Numbered from the stretch's first letter, positions 53,893 to 64,000 are shown. The stretch: DNA of 64,000 bases from an uncultured Elioraea sp. (GCA_937928775.1 CALFVI010000014.1:21028-85027), one strand, 5' to 3'. Notes: generated from the letters alone by a model not told the origin. A program made the numbers and translations.

Positions 53893-56073
53893 GTGCCCCA
53901 GCGCCGGATCAGCGGGGCCTTCGTTGCCCTGGCCACACTCTTCGCCGCAGACGGTACGCTCTCGCAACCGCGGCGCCTCACCGAGGCCGACCGCCAACCG
54001 GTGACCTTCACCGCGGGGGAAGTGCTCTACGACGAGACCGAAGACCTCGTGATCGCCCGTGGGGGGGTCGAGGCTTGGCAGGGCGAGAGGATCCTGCGTG
54101 CGCGCGAGATCACGTTCCAGCGGCGCACCGGGCGCGCCGCTGCGCGCGGCGATGTGGTGCTGATGGAGCCCGACGGGCAGGTCCTGTTCGCCGAAGAGGC
54201 CGAACTCACAGAGGACCTGCGGGAAGGGGTGATCCGGGAGTTGCGCGCCCTGCTTGCCGAAGGCGGCCGGCTTGCCGCCCCGGGCGCCGTTCGCTCGCAG
54301 GGAAGGCTCACCACCATGCGCCGCGCCGTCTACACCACCTGCGAGGCCTGCCCGCGCGATCCCCTGCGGCCGCCGCTGTGGCAGATCCGCGCCAACCGCG
54401 TTGTTCACGACGAACAGGACAAGATCGTCGAGTATTTTGATGCCACGCTGCAGCTGGGCGGCGTGCCGGTGCTCTATGTGCCGTATTTCTGGCACGCCGA
54501 CCCGTCTGAACGCCGCAAATCTGGTTTTCTGGTCCCGCAGTTCGGCCGATCGACCTATCTCGGTCCGTATTTCCGCCAACCATACTATTGGGTGATCTCG
54601 CCTTCGGCGGACGCCACCATCGCGCCGATGATCACCGGCAATCGCGGACCCGCCCTGTTCGGCGAGTATCGCCAGCGCTTCAACGCGGGGCTCGTCACGC
54701 TCCAGGGAAGCGGCGCGCGCGACACCCGTGACGACCGCCAGCGCGGCCACGTCTTCGGGTCGCTGCGCTTCACTGTGAACGAAACCTTCCGCACGGGGCT
54801 CGACCTGCAGCGCTCGTCCGACAACACCTACCTGCGACGGTACCGCGTGGGCTCGCTCAACAATCAGCCCGTGCTCGTCTCGACACCGTTCATCGAGGGG
54901 TTTTCGCCCACCGGCTATCTGCGTGCCGACGCCTTCTTCTTCCAAGGGCTCGGCTCCGAGGACGATGATCGCCGCACGCCCGTTGTGCTGCCGCGCCTGT
55001 TCGCCGAGTTCCAGACCGACCCTGACCGGTTCGGCGGAGTCTTGCGCGCCGATGCCGGCATCTTCGTCGCCGCGCGGCGGCAGGGGACGGATACGCAGCG
55101 CATCGCCTCACGCCTCCGCTACACGCTCCCCTGGCGGGGACCGATCGGACAAGTCTGGTCGCTCGACGGCAATCTCGACCTGATCGGCTACGCCGTGCGC
55201 GGTGACCCGCGCAGCACGCCTGTGCCGGGCGGGATCACCGGCGAGGATGGCAGGATCCAGCCGCAGATCGCGCTCACGTGGCGCTGGCCGTTCCTGCGCC
55301 CGGGCGGAGACTGGGGCAGCCAGCTCGTCGAGCCGATCCTGCAGGGGGTGGTTGGCCCCAACCGCGGACGGAACCCGCGCATCCCGAACGAGGACAGTGT
55401 CGATTTCGAGTTCACCGACGCGACTTTGTTCGGCTTCAACCGTTTCCCTGGGCGCGACCGGCTCGATGGCGGGGCGCGACTGAACGCGGGCCTGCGTGGG
55501 GCTTGGTATCTGCCCGGGGGGCAAAGTGTGGAAGGCCTGTTCGGCCAGGCCTTCCGTGCCGCCGCCGACGATCTCTACCCCGCAGGGTCGGGGCTCGAGG
55601 GAAGGCGGTCTGACTACGTCGCGCGGCTGACCGTCGTTCCCTCGCAGCACCTCAGCCTGTCCTACCGCACCCGGCTCGCGCGCGACACGCTGGCGACCGA
55701 ACTTGCCGACATCTCGACCACGCTCTCCGGCTTCGGGCGCTACCTCACTGTCTCCTACCTCACCGCTCCCGCGCAGCCCGAGGCATTGCAGCCCTCCGCG
55801 CGGCGCGAGATCGGCGGTACTATGGGCGGGCGCATCGCCGGCCACTGGTCGGGCTTCGTCGGCGGCAGACGCGACCTCGCGCGCGAACAGATGGTCACCT
55901 CCTTCGCCGGCGTGCGGTACGAGGATGAGTGTTTCGTCTTCGCCCTCACCTACCTCCGCCGCTTCGCTTCGGCCCGTGACCGCACGTCCGGGTTTTCGGA
56001 CGGATCCGGCACCGACCTCCTGTTCACGATCGTGTTCAAGACCGTGGGTGAGTTTGGCTTCTCCGCTCTGTGA
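53893..56073 (+). CDS. lptD: LPS-assembly protein LptD
   Basis: OstA-like N-domain (VTFTAGEVLYDETEDLVIARGGVEAWQGERILRA), YVPYFWHADPSERRKSGFLVPQFGRS; C-terminal beta-barrel. Confidence 0.93.
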   Translation: MPQRRISGAFVALATLFAADGTLSQPRRLTEADRQPVTFTAGEVLYDETEDLVIARGGVEAWQGERILRAREITFQRRTGRAAARGDVVLMEPDGQVLFAEEAELTEDLREGVIRELRALLAEGGRLAAPGAVRSQGRLTTMRRAVYTTCEACPRDPLRPPLWQIRANRVVHDEQDKIVEYFDATLQLGGVPVLYVPYFWHADPSERRKSGFLVPQFGRSTYLGPYFRQPYYWVISPSADATIAPMITGNRGPALFGEYRQRFNAGLVTLQGSGARDTRDDRQRGHVFGSLRFTVNETFRTGLDLQRSSDNTYLRRYRVGSLNNQPVLVSTPFIEGFSPTGYLRADAFFFQGLGSEDDDRRTPVVLPRLFAEFQTDPDRFGGVLRADAGIFVAARRQGTDTQRIASRLRYTLPWRGPIGQVWSLDGNLDLIGYAVRGDPRSTPVPGGITGEDGRIQPQIALTWRWPFLRPGGDWGSQLVEPILQGVVGPNRGRNPRIPNEDSVDFEFTDATLFGFNRFPGRDRLDGGARLNAGLRGAWYLPGGQSVEGLFGQAFRAAADDLYPAGSGLEGRRSDYVARLTVVPSQHLSLSYRTRLARDTLATELADISTTLSGFGRYLTVSYLTAPAQPEALQPSARREIGGTMGGRIAGHWSGFVGGRRDLAREQMVTSFAGVRYEDECFVFALTYLRRFASARDRTSGFSDGSGTDLLFTIVFKTVGEFGFSAL

Positions 56074-56123
56074 CCGACCGAAGCCGTTGCCGCAGCCGCG
56101 CCCTAGGCCTAAGCAAGCGGATC

Positions 56124-57389
56124 ATGCGACGTCTTGTGCTCAGCCTCGCCGCCGCGCTCACGCTGGTCGTCACGTCACCGGCCGCCGCGGCGCAATCGGC
56201 CGGCATCGTCGCGGTGGTGAATGGCGACATAATTACCACCTTCGATGTAGAGTCGCGTCGGCGCCTGTTCGCCGCCACCGCCGGCCTGCCGCTCACGGCG
56301 GAGGTGCTTGAGCGCATCACGCCGCAGGTGCGCCGCCTTCTGGTTGATGAGCGGCTTCGCCTGCAGGAGGCGATGCGCAGACGAATCCCCGTCACGGATG
56401 CCGAAGTCGCAAGCGCGATCGCGCGCATCGAGCGGCAGAATGGCCTGCCCGAAGGAGCCTTGCGCGCCAACCTCGCCCGCCAGGGCATCGACATGCGCGC
56501 GCTGTACGCGCAGGTACGTGCCACCATCGCCTGGGCAAAACTGGTGCGGGCCGAACTCGGTGCCCAGGCTGAGGTTGACCCCGCCCAGGTGCGCGAGCGC
56601 TTGCGCGAAATTGAGGCGGCGACCGGCCAACCCGAGTTCCTGGTCTCGGAGATCTTCATCGCCGTCGACGACCCTTCCCAGGAGCGGGAGGCGGAACGAA
56701 CGGCGGCCGATCTGATCGACCAACTTCGCCGCGGTGCTCCCTTTGCCGCCGTCGCCGCCCAGTTCAGCCAGGCGCTTACGGCCGAGGAGGGGGGTGATCT
56801 CGGTTGGGTCCGGCTGGGCCAGCTGGAGCCGGAGGTGGACGCCGTGCTGCAGCAGATGCCGGTCGGAGCCGTTTCGTTTCCAATCCGCACGGCCGGCGGC
56901 TATACGGTGGTGACGCTCAGGGCGAGGCGCGAAGTCGGCCGCGATATCGCCACCCTGGTCACGCTGCGCCAAGCGTTTTTGCCCTTCGATACCGTGCTTG
57001 ACCCGCGCGCGCCGACCCTGCAGCAGATCCGCACCCTCGAGAGCGCACGACGGATTTCCGACACGGCGCGGGGCTGCGAAGCCTTCGAGCGCGCGGCGCA
57101 AACGGCGGGCGCTCGTCTCACCGTGCCTCCGGGCGACCTCCGGCTCGACCAACAGCCGGGCGAACTGCAGCGGATCCTCGCGGGGCTCTCGCCTGGTCGG
57201 CCGAGCGAGCCGCTGATCGCCCCCGATGGCATCGTGCTGTTCATGGTCTGCAACCGCCGGCAGGAGAACCTCGCCATCCCCACGCCTGAGGCGGTGGCGG
57301 AGACCATCCTGCGCGAGCGCATCGATCTGTTGTCGCGGCAGATGATGCGCGACCTCCGCCGCCGGGCCGACATCGAGTTCCGCTCATGA
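56124..57389 (+). CDS. surA: periplasmic peptidyl-prolyl isomerase SurA
   Basis: Signal peptide MRRLVLSLAAALTLVVTSPAAAA, then IVAVVNGDIITTFDVESR; parvulin domain (AAVAAQFSQALTAEEGGDLGWVRLGQLEPEVDAVL). Confidence 0.9.
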   Translation: MRRLVLSLAAALTLVVTSPAAAAQSAGIVAVVNGDIITTFDVESRRRLFAATAGLPLTAEVLERITPQVRRLLVDERLRLQEAMRRRIPVTDAEVASAIARIERQNGLPEGALRANLARQGIDMRALYAQVRATIAWAKLVRAELGAQAEVDPAQVRERLREIEAATGQPEFLVSEIFIAVDDPSQEREAERTAADLIDQLRRGAPFAAVAAQFSQALTAEEGGDLGWVRLGQLEPEVDAVLQQMPVGAVSFPIRTAGGYTVVTLRARREVGRDIATLVTLRQAFLPFDTVLDPRAPTLQQIRTLESARRISDTARGCEAFERAAQTAGARLTVPPGDLRLDQQPGELQRILAGLSPGRPSEPLIAPDGIVLFMVCNRRQENLAIPTPEAVAETILRERIDLLSRQMMRDLRRRADIEFRS

Positions 57390-58387
57390 CCGTGCTCGCC
57401 CTCACCATGGGCGACCCGGCGGGGATCGGCGGCGAGATCGCGCTCGCTGCCTGGCAGGCCCTGCGCGCCCAAGGGCCAGCCTTCGTCGCGATCGACGATC
57501 CGGTGCGGCTTGCTGCCCTTGCCGGCACACTTGGGCGAAATGTTCCGGTCCGCGCGGTGGCGTCCGTCGCGGAGGCCGCTGCCCTCTTTCAGCGCGCGCT
57601 GCCGGTGCTGCCCACCCCGCTGCCGACCCCTGTACGGCCCGGCCACCCCGACCCCGCGCACGGGCCCGCCATCCTCGCCGCGATCCGCCGCGCCGTGGCA
57701 CTCGCCCGTGCGGGCGACGTGGCGGGCATCGTCACCAACCCGATCGCCAAGACCACGCTGTTCGCTGCCGGGCTGCCCCATGCCGGCCACACCTCCTGGC
57801 TCGCCGAGCTCGCGGGGGGCGGCGAGCCCGTGATGATGCTCGCTTCGCCCCGGTTGCGCGTCGTGCCCGTCACCGTGCACATCCCGCTCGCCCGGGTCGC
57901 GCACGCGCTGACGATGGATCGGATCATCACCGTCGGACGTGTCGTTGCCTCTGCGTTGGCGACAGACTTCGGCTTCGCCCGGCCGCGCCTCGCAGTCGCC
58001 GGCCTCAATCCGCATGCGGGAGAAGCGGGCACGATCGGGGACGAGGAGGAGCGCATCATCCGCCCTGCCATCGCTTCGTTGCGCGGGATGGGCCTCGAGG
58101 TCAGCGGGCCGCACGCGGCGGACAGCCTGTTCCACGACCGTGCGCGGCAAGGCTTTGATGTCGCAATCTGCATGTATCACGACCAGGCTCTGATCCCGGT
58201 GAAGACGCTCGACTTCGCGGGCACGGTGAATGTCACCTTGGGGCTTCCCATCGTGCGCACGAGCCCCGATCACGGCACCGCCTACGACATCGCAGGGCAA
58301 GGCAAGGCCGACCCTTCGAGCCTGATCGCCGCCCTTCGCCTTGCTGCCGAGATCGCCGCCCGCCGCCGCCTCGCCCGCGCGGCGTGA
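57386..58387 (+). CDS. pdxA: 4-hydroxythreonine-4-phosphate dehydrogenase PdxA
   Basis: LTMGDPAGIGGEIALAAW, GLNPHAGEAGTIGDEE, YHDQALIPVKTLDF and TSPDHGTAYDIAG. Confidence 0.96.
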   Translation: MTVLALTMGDPAGIGGEIALAAWQALRAQGPAFVAIDDPVRLAALAGTLGRNVPVRAVASVAEAAALFQRALPVLPTPLPTPVRPGHPDPAHGPAILAAIRRAVALARAGDVAGIVTNPIAKTTLFAAGLPHAGHTSWLAELAGGGEPVMMLASPRLRVVPVTVHIPLARVAHALTMDRIITVGRVVASALATDFGFARPRLAVAGLNPHAGEAGTIGDEEERIIRPAIASLRGMGLEVSGPHAADSLFHDRARQGFDVAICMYHDQALIPVKTLDFAGTVNVTLGLPIVRTSPDHGTAYDIAGQGKADPSSLIAALRLAAEIAARRRLARAA

Positions 58388-59229
58388 GCGCCCGACGCCC
58401 GCTCAGCGCAGTCATCGCCGAACACGGGCTCGCCGCGCGCAAGGCGCTTGGCCAGCACTTCCTGCTCGATCCCAACCTGCTTGCGCGCATCGTGCGCGAA
58501 GCAGGATCCCTCGACGGACACCACGTCATCGAGATCGGACCAGGGCCCGGCGGGTTGACGCGCGCGCTCCTTGACGCGGGGGCAGCGAGCGTGACGGCGA
58601 TCGAGCGCGACCCGCGTTGTGTTGCCGCGTTGGCAGAGCTGGTGGCGGAGAGCGCAGGGCGGCTTCGCGTGATCGAGGCCGATGCGCTGTCCGTGCAAAC
58701 GGCCTCGCTGGTGCCGCCGCCGCGCGCCATCGTCGCCAACTTGCCCTACAATATCGCCACCCCGCTTCTCATCGACTGGCTGCGCGAGATCGCCGCCTAT
58801 GAGAGCCTCACCCTGATGTTCCAGGCGGAGGTGGCGGAGCGGATCACGGCGAGCCCCGGTGCCAGCGCCTACGGACGCCTCGCCGTGCTCGCGCAATGGG
58901 TGGCGGAGGCGCGCATCGTGCTTCGCTTGCCAGCCCGCGCCTTCACCCCGCCGCCGAAGGTCGATTCCGCCCTGGTCCGCCTCGTTCCGCGCAAGGATCA
59001 ACCGGGGCGCGATCTGTTCGCGGCGATGGAAAGGCTCACCGCGGCCGCCTTCGGGCAGCGGCGTAAGATGTTGCGCGGCGCGCTGAAATCCCTCGGTGAA
59101 GCGGACCGGCTTCTCGTCGAGGCGAGGATTGCTGGTGACCGTCGGGCAGAGACGCTGACTGTCGCTGAGTTCGATCGCCTCGCTCGGCTCATGCTTGCGC
59201 TGCGGCCTCCAGCGCCTCGGACGCGGTAA
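58384..59229 (+). CDS. rsmA: 16S rRNA dimethyladenosine transferase RsmA (KsgA)
   Basis: KALGQHFLLDPNLLARIV, EIGPGPGGLTRALLDAG and ANLPYNIATPLLIDWL. Confidence 0.96.
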   Translation: MSARRPLSAVIAEHGLAARKALGQHFLLDPNLLARIVREAGSLDGHHVIEIGPGPGGLTRALLDAGAASVTAIERDPRCVAALAELVAESAGRLRVIEADALSVQTASLVPPPRAIVANLPYNIATPLLIDWLREIAAYESLTLMFQAEVAERITASPGASAYGRLAVLAQWVAEARIVLRLPARAFTPPPKVDSALVRLVPRKDQPGRDLFAAMERLTAAAFGQRRKMLRGALKSLGEADRLLVEARIAGDRRAETLTVAEFDRLARLMLALRPPAPRTR

Positions 59230-61063
59230 GCCATTCCTCCTCCGCGGCGGCGAGCAAGCGTCGCACCTCGGCAAGCCGCGCGCCGTGCGCCGCGATCTTC
59301 GCCGCGTTGCCGCCATCGGCGTAGAGGGCGGGGTCGGCGAGCGCCGCCTCGAGGCGCGATTGCTCGGCGGAAAGGTGCGCGATCTCGGCCTCGAGGGCGA
59401 TGACACGCTTGCGCAACGGGGCCACCGCGGCGCGGGCCTCTGCCCTCCGCCGTCGCTCCTCTGCCCGAGTTATGGCTGGTCCCTCGCGCTCTGCAGTCCG
59501 TTCCTGCTCCGTGACGAAGGCGCGGTAGTCATCGAGATCGCCCTCGAAGCGTCGCACCGTGCCGTCGGCAACCACCAGCAGCCGATCCGCAACGAGTTCG
59601 ACGACATGCGGGTCGTGCGTGATCAGCACCACTGCGCCCTCATACTCGGCGAGAGCCCTGATCAGCGCCTCGCGCGCATCGAGGTCGAGATGGTTCGTCG
59701 GTTCGTCGAGGATCAGGAGCTGCGGGGCGTGCCGCGTGGCGAGCGCGAGCAGAAGCCGCGCCTTCTCGCCGCCTGAGAGCGCAGCGACAGGTGTTTCGGC
59801 CCGATCTGCATCGAGGCCGAAACGGGCGAGCTGGGCGCGAACCTCGGCCGGCGCGGCCCGCGGCAGGGCGCGCGCCATGTGATCGATCGGCCTCTCGCTG
59901 CCGTTCAGCTCCTCCTCCTGGTGCTGCGCGAAGAAGCCGACCGAGAGGCGCGGCGTGCGGAACACGCGTCCCGCAAGCGGCTCGAGCCGTCCTGCAAGCA
60001 GTTTCGCCAAAGTCGATTTGCCGTTGCCGTTGCGGCCCAGGAGCGCGATGCGGTCGTCGGCATCCAGGCGAAGGCTTACGTCGCGCAGCACGGGACGACC
60101 ATCGTAGCCCACCGCGACACGGTCCAAGGCAAGGAGAGGCGGTGCGAGCGGCGCAGGCGCGGGGAAGGCAAAGCGCGTCGGTGTGTCCTCGACGATCGTC
60201 TCGATGGCCGGCAGGCGCGCGATCGCCTTCAGCCGCGACTGCGCCTGGCGTGCCTTGGTCGCCTTGGCGCGAAAGCGGTCGACGAACGCCTGCAGCCTGG
60301 CCCGTTCGCGCGCCACGCGTTCCGCCAGGGCTGCCTCGCGGGCCGCCCGCTCTTCGCGCAGGCGCACGAATGCGCTGAAGCCTCCCGGATAGACGGTGAT
60401 GCGGCCGCGATCGAGATGGGCAATCGCATCGACAGCGCGATCCAGCAGGCCGCGATCGTGGCTGACGATGATCGCCGCGCCAGGGAAGCGCGCAAGCCAG
60501 CCTTCGAGCCAGAGTGTTGCTTCGAGATCGAGATGGTTGGTGGGCTCGTCGAGCAGCAGAAGGTCGGGGGCGAGAAAGAGGGCCGAAGCCAAGGCCACGC
60601 GCATGCGCCAGCCGCCGGAGAGGGACGACAGCGGGCGACTCTGCGCCACCTCGTCGAAGCCGAGCCCGGCAAGAATGGCGGCGGCCCGCGCCCGGGCGGC
60701 ATCCGCCCCGATGGCACGAAGACGGTCGTGGAGTTCGGCAAGGCGTTCGGGCGGGGCGTGCTCGGCCTCGGCGAGAAGACGCGCGCGTTCGGCATCGGCT
60801 GCGAGCACGGTCTCGATCAGGCTCGCCTCACCAGAGGGGGCGGTCTGGGCGACGGCAGCGAGTCGGATGCCGCGGGCCAGCCGGATTGTTCCGCCATCGA
60901 GTGGGATTTCACCCAGGATGGCGCGCAGCAAAGTGGATTTGCCTGCACCGTTGCGCCCCACAAGGCCGATCTTCCGCCCCGGCGCGACGGCAAGGTCAGC
61001 GCCCTTGAGCAGGATGCGTCCGGCCACGCGCACCTCCGCCCCTTCGATGGTGAGAACCGTCAT
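59189..61063 (-). CDS. ABC-F family ATP-binding protein (Uup/EttA-like)
   Basis: Two ABC cassettes (GLVGRNGAGKSTLLRAILGE, LSGGWRMRVALASALFLAPDLLLLDEPTNHLDLEATLWLE; ALLGRNGNGKSTLAKLLAG, LSGGEKARLLLALATRHAPQLLILDEPTNHLDLDARE), linker, C-terminal coiled coil; no TM. Confidence 0.94.
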   Translation of the reverse strand: MTVLTIEGAEVRVAGRILLKGADLAVAPGRKIGLVGRNGAGKSTLLRAILGEIPLDGGTIRLARGIRLAAVAQTAPSGEASLIETVLAADAERARLLAEAEHAPPERLAELHDRLRAIGADAARARAAAILAGLGFDEVAQSRPLSSLSGGWRMRVALASALFLAPDLLLLDEPTNHLDLEATLWLEGWLARFPGAAIIVSHDRGLLDRAVDAIAHLDRGRITVYPGGFSAFVRLREERAAREAALAERVARERARLQAFVDRFRAKATKARQAQSRLKAIARLPAIETIVEDTPTRFAFPAPAPLAPPLLALDRVAVGYDGRPVLRDVSLRLDADDRIALLGRNGNGKSTLAKLLAGRLEPLAGRVFRTPRLSVGFFAQHQEEELNGSERPIDHMARALPRAAPAEVRAQLARFGLDADRAETPVAALSGGEKARLLLALATRHAPQLLILDEPTNHLDLDAREALIRALAEYEGAVVLITHDPHVVELVADRLLVVADGTVRRFEGDLDDYRAFVTEQERTAEREGPAITRAEERRRRAEARAAVAPLRKRVIALEAEIAHLSAEQSRLEAALADPALYADGGNAAKIAAHGARLAEVRRLLAAAEEEWLTASEALEAAAQA

Positions 61064-61189
61064 CGCCGTACACCACCCATGCTGAAGCCGCTCCCCCGCG
61101 CACGTCAGGTGTTTCCATGCAGCGGGAACTCGCGTAGAGGGCGCCTGTAACCCCGCGATCGTTCACCCACACGAATGGAGAGTGGCCGC

Positions 61190-61612
61190 ATGGCCGTTGA
61201 ACGCACCCTCAGCATCATCAAGCCCGACGCGACAAGGCGCAACCTGACGGGCAAGATCAACGCGATCCTCGAGGAAAACGGGCTGCGCATCGTGGCGCAG
61301 AAGCGGATATGGATGAGCCGCGCGCACGCGAAGGAGTTCTACAAGGTGCACGCTGAGAGGCCGTTCTATGCAAGCCTCGTCGACTTCATGTGCTCGGGCC
61401 CCGTGGTCGTGCAAGTGCTCGAGGGTGAGGATGCCATAGCGAAGAACCGCGAGCTGATGGGCGCGACCGACCCGGCCAAAGCGGCGCCTGGGACCATCCG
61501 CGCGCTATTTGCCGAAAGCATCGAGGCGAATTCGGTGCACGGTTCAGATAGTGCGGAGAATGCTGCGCGCGAAATCGCCTTCTTTTTCGCCCAGACTGAG
61601 ATCGTGGGCTGA
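61190..61612 (+). CDS. ndk: nucleoside diphosphate kinase
   Basis: [42 protein letters not shown] and [20 protein letters not shown]. Confidence 0.97.
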   Translation: MAVERTLSIIKPDATRRNLTGKINAILEENGLRIVAQKRIWMSRAHAKEFYKVHAERPFYASLVDFMCSGPVVVQVLEGEDAIAKNRELMGATDPAKAAPGTIRALFAESIEANSVHGSDSAENAAREIAFFFAQTEIVG

Positions 61613-61687
61613 GCCAGCACGGAGGGCGCGGGGCGGCGCGATGCGGGCTCCGCCTCGCCGCCACCGGCTGGCGCGGCACCAAACGAC

Positions 61688-61846
61688 CTAGAGCAGGAAC
61701 AGCGCGAGCAGGATCAGGACTACGGCAACCGAACCGACCGCCCAGACGATCGCCCGGTTGAAGCCGCGGTACATCTCCTCGCGCGAACGGAGGAATTCCT
61801 GGAGCTTCGGGTCGTCCATCCTCGCCGCATCGGCGGACCCTGCCAT
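61688..61846 (-). CDS. small membrane protein, aa3-type cytochrome c oxidase subunit IV-like (52 aa)
   Basis: Not in ORF track because it is short. Translation MAGSADAARMDDPKLQEFLRSREEMYRGFNRAIVWAVGSVAVVLILLALFLL*, with GGAGGG upstream. Soluble N-term plus one TM resembles the bacterial aa3 COX IV family. Confidence 0.65.
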   Translation of the reverse strand: MAGSADAARMDDPKLQEFLRSREEMYRGFNRAIVWAVGSVAVVLILLALFLL

Positions 61847-61881
61847 CGTCGCCCTCCCCTTCTCCATCGACCCGCCCTTGC

Positions 61882-62520
61882 TTAGGCGGAGTGCGCCACC
61901 GACGGCAAGGGGTTGAACAATACCATGTCGGAAGATGCCGGACTGGCGGTAACGCCGAGATGGGCGGCGAGCGCGGCCGGATAAAGACGGTGTTCCGCGG
62001 CGAGCACGCGCGCAGCGAGGCTTTCCTCCGTATCCCCCGGCAACACGGGCACGGCTGCCTGGGCGAGGATCGGCCCCTCATCCATCGCTTCGGTGACAAG
62101 ATGGACGGTGCAGCCATGCAGTTTGACACCGGCGGCGAGAGCGCGGGCGTGCGTCCTGAGCCCTGGGAAGGCCGGCAGCAGGCTCGGGTGGATGTTCAGC
62201 ATACGCCCCCGCCACAGTCCCACGAGATAGGGGGTAAGCAAGCGCATCCAGCCGGCGAGGCAGACGAGGGCAATCCCTGCGCCGTGCAGGGCGGCGTGGA
62301 TCGCCGCCTCGTGCGCCGCGCGGTCGCCGCGGAATGGGCGATGGTCGATGACCACCGTCGGCACCCCAGCTGCCTGCGCAATGGCAAGCCCGCCTGCCTT
62401 CGGCTCGTTCGAGACGACGAGCGCGATCTCGGCCGGGAACGCCGGATCGGCCGAGGCCGAGATGAGGGCGCGCAGGTTGCTGCCGCGCCCGGAGATCAGC
62501 ACCGCGACCCGTGTCTTCAT
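61882..62520 (-). CDS. purN: phosphoribosylglycinamide formyltransferase PurN
   Basis: [65 protein letters not shown]. Confidence 0.95.
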   Translation of the reverse strand: MKTRVAVLISGRGSNLRALISASADPAFPAEIALVVSNEPKAGGLAIAQAAGVPTVVIDHRPFRGDRAAHEAAIHAALHGAGIALVCLAGWMRLLTPYLVGLWRGRMLNIHPSLLPAFPGLRTHARALAAGVKLHGCTVHLVTEAMDEGPILAQAAVPVLPGDTEESLAARVLAAEHRLYPAALAAHLGVTASPASSDMVLFNPLPSVAHSA

Positions 62521-63575
62521 GCGAGCCAGCCGGCCGGCACCGCCACCTCGACCCGCGCCGGCCCCTCCCCGGCGACGAGCGTGCCGATGCGGAAGACCCG
62601 CTCGCCCTGCGCGGAGAGGATCGAGGCCGCGCGTTCGGCATCGGCTGAGCTGACCACCACCGCCATGCCGATGCCGCAGTTGAAGACGCGCAGCATCTCC
62701 TCCGCCGCCACCCCGCCGGTGCGCGCGAGCCAGGCGAACAGCGGCGGCAGAGGCCAGGCTGCGGCATCGATCGCGGCGACCACCCCCTCCGGCAGCACGC
62801 GCGGCAGGTTCCCCGGCAAACCGCCGCCGGTGATGTGGGCGGCGGCCTTGATCAGCCCCTCACGGTGCGCGGCAAGAAGGGACGAGACGTAGATACGAGT
62901 GGGCTCGAGCAGCGCCTCCCCCACCGTCCTCTCGCCGTCCCATGGACAGGCCGAGGACCAGGCAAGCCCCACCTCGGCGGTGATGCGACGGACGAGCGAA
63001 AACCCATTCGCGTGCACGCCCGACGAGGCAAGCCCCAACACCACGTCGCCGGGTGCGAGGTCGGCCCGCGGAAGCAGGCTACCGCGCTCGGCCGCGCCCA
63101 CCGCGAAGCCGGCGAGGTCGTAGTCTCCGGGCGCATACATCCCCGGCATCTCCGCCGTCTCTCCCCCCACCAGGGCGCAGCCGGCGATCCGGCAGCCCTC
63201 GGCGATGCCGGCGATCACCTCGGCCGCTTGGTCGACCGATAGGCGCGCGGTGGCGAAGTAGTCGAGGAAGAACAGAGGCTCCGCCCCCTGTACGACGAGG
63301 TCGTTGACGCACATCGCGACGAGGTCGATCCCCACGCCATGGTGGCGGCCGGTCTCGATCGCGATCTTGAGCTTCGTGCCTACCCCGTCCGTGGTGGCGA
63401 CCAGCACGGGGTCGGTGAAGCCTGCTGCGCGCAGGTCGAACAGGGCGCCGAATCCGCCCAAGGAACCGACCGTGCCCGGCCGGTCGGTCGCGCGCGCAAG
63501 CGGCTTGATCCGCTCGACGAGCGCCTCGCCCGCCTCGATGTCGACGCCGGCGTCGCGGTAGGTGGCTCTGGCGAT
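62517..63575 (-). CDS. purM: phosphoribosylformylglycinamidine cyclo-ligase PurM (apparent start codon ATC at 63573-63575)
   Basis: [49 protein letters not shown] and [24 protein letters not shown]. The homologous N-terminus [43 protein letters not shown] lies upstream of the ORF-track start at 63461. Confidence 0.92.
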   Translation of the reverse strand: MARATYRDAGVDIEAGEALVERIKPLARATDRPGTVGSLGGFGALFDLRAAGFTDPVLVATTDGVGTKLKIAIETGRHHGVGIDLVAMCVNDLVVQGAEPLFFLDYFATARLSVDQAAEVIAGIAEGCRIAGCALVGGETAEMPGMYAPGDYDLAGFAVGAAERGSLLPRADLAPGDVVLGLASSGVHANGFSLVRRITAEVGLAWSSACPWDGERTVGEALLEPTRIYVSSLLAAHREGLIKAAAHITGGGLPGNLPRVLPEGVVAAIDAAAWPLPPLFAWLARTGGVAAEEMLRVFNCGIGMAVVVSSADAERAASILSAQGERVFRIGTLVAGEGPARVEVAVPAGWLA

Positions 63576-63635
63576 GGTCTCCCCCGATCGGCTAAGGCAG
63601 CATGCCCAGGCGTCGGGTCGTGTCGGGGAAGGGGC

Positions 63636-64000
63636 GTGTCGTCAAGAGCAAGGTTGGTCGGGGCGGTTCTCGCGCTCGCGCTCTGGTGCGGGGCGGCAGA
63701 GGGCGGCGAGTGGGGATTTCGGGTCGGCGGCATTGTTGTCGAGGAAACAGCTGCGGACGCGGTGACGGCCAGGACGGCGGCGCTGGCGACCGGCCGCCGG
63801 GTGGCTTGGGAACGTTTCCTCGACCGCGAGGGGCCGGAGGCGGCACGCCTGCGGCACCTGCCAGAGCGCGAGCTCGACCGGCTGATCGAGGGCTTCGAGG
63901 TTGGCGAGGAAGAGATCACGGCGCGGCGATATCGTGCGACGCTGACGGTGCTCTTTCGCCCCGAGGCCGTGCGCGCCCTGTTCGCGCGCGAGCTTGGCCC
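63636..64000 (+). CDS. DUF2066 domain-containing protein, 3' end outside window
   Basis: Open frame to the window end from GTG 63636: [65 protein letters not shown]... Signal peptide and DUF2066-like start; positioned divergently next to purM. Confidence 0.75.
   Translation, partial: MSSRARLVGAVLALALWCGAAEGGEWGFRVGGIVVEETAADAVTARTAALATGRRVAWERFLDREGPEAARLRHLPERELDRLIEGFEVGEEEITARRYRATLTVLFRPEAVRALFARELG

Noticed and set aside
52375-54945. 856-aa minus-strand ORF opposite lptF/lptG/lptD
   Set aside because: Same pattern: antisense to strongly supported LPS-transport genes and compositionally unlike a real protein.

Overview
High-GC, alphaproteobacterial-type chromosome segment; gene content suggests Acetobacteraceae/Rhodospirillales, but that is inference. 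Most of it is conserved core genome. (i) Positions 1-23.9 kb hold an almost gapless division and cell-wall (dcw) cluster: rsmH (5'-truncated)-ftsL-ftsI-murE-murF-mraY-murD-ftsW-murG-murC-murB-ddl-ftsQ-ftsA-ftsZ-lpxC-bamD-recN-ligA. (ii) Positions 23.9-33.7 kb hold a TPR protein, pepP, a DUF1127 gene, prmA, a uvrD/pcrA helicase, a secreted pentapeptide-repeat protein, a BASS-like transporter and gltA. (iii) Positions 33.7-43.1 kb look accessory: an orphan protein with a possible nuclease-like motif, a GDPD, a multiply disrupted tartrate/isopropylmalate-type dehydrogenase pseudogene, a second decayed ORF, and a 1755-aa DUF4011/SF1 helicase fused to a Vsr/MTES_1575-like nuclease domain, which is a candidate single-gene defence protein. 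(iv) Positions 43.1-64 kb hold a Bug-type binding protein, DUF3891, holC, two tandem leucyl aminopeptidases, cysQ, tsaC, an FAD-linked oxidase, lptF-lptG-lptD-surA-pdxA-rsmA, an ABC-F protein, ndk, a small COX-IV-like membrane protein, purN, purM and a truncated DUF2066 gene. The observations most worth checking are the helicase-nuclease gene and its decayed neighbours, the orphan at 34.1 kb, purM lacking any canonical start codon (the best-placed codon is ATC), and paired hairpins upstream of the DUF1127 gene. I found no tRNA, rRNA, CRISPR array, prophage or IS element. No unequivocally new system can be claimed from sequence reading alone.
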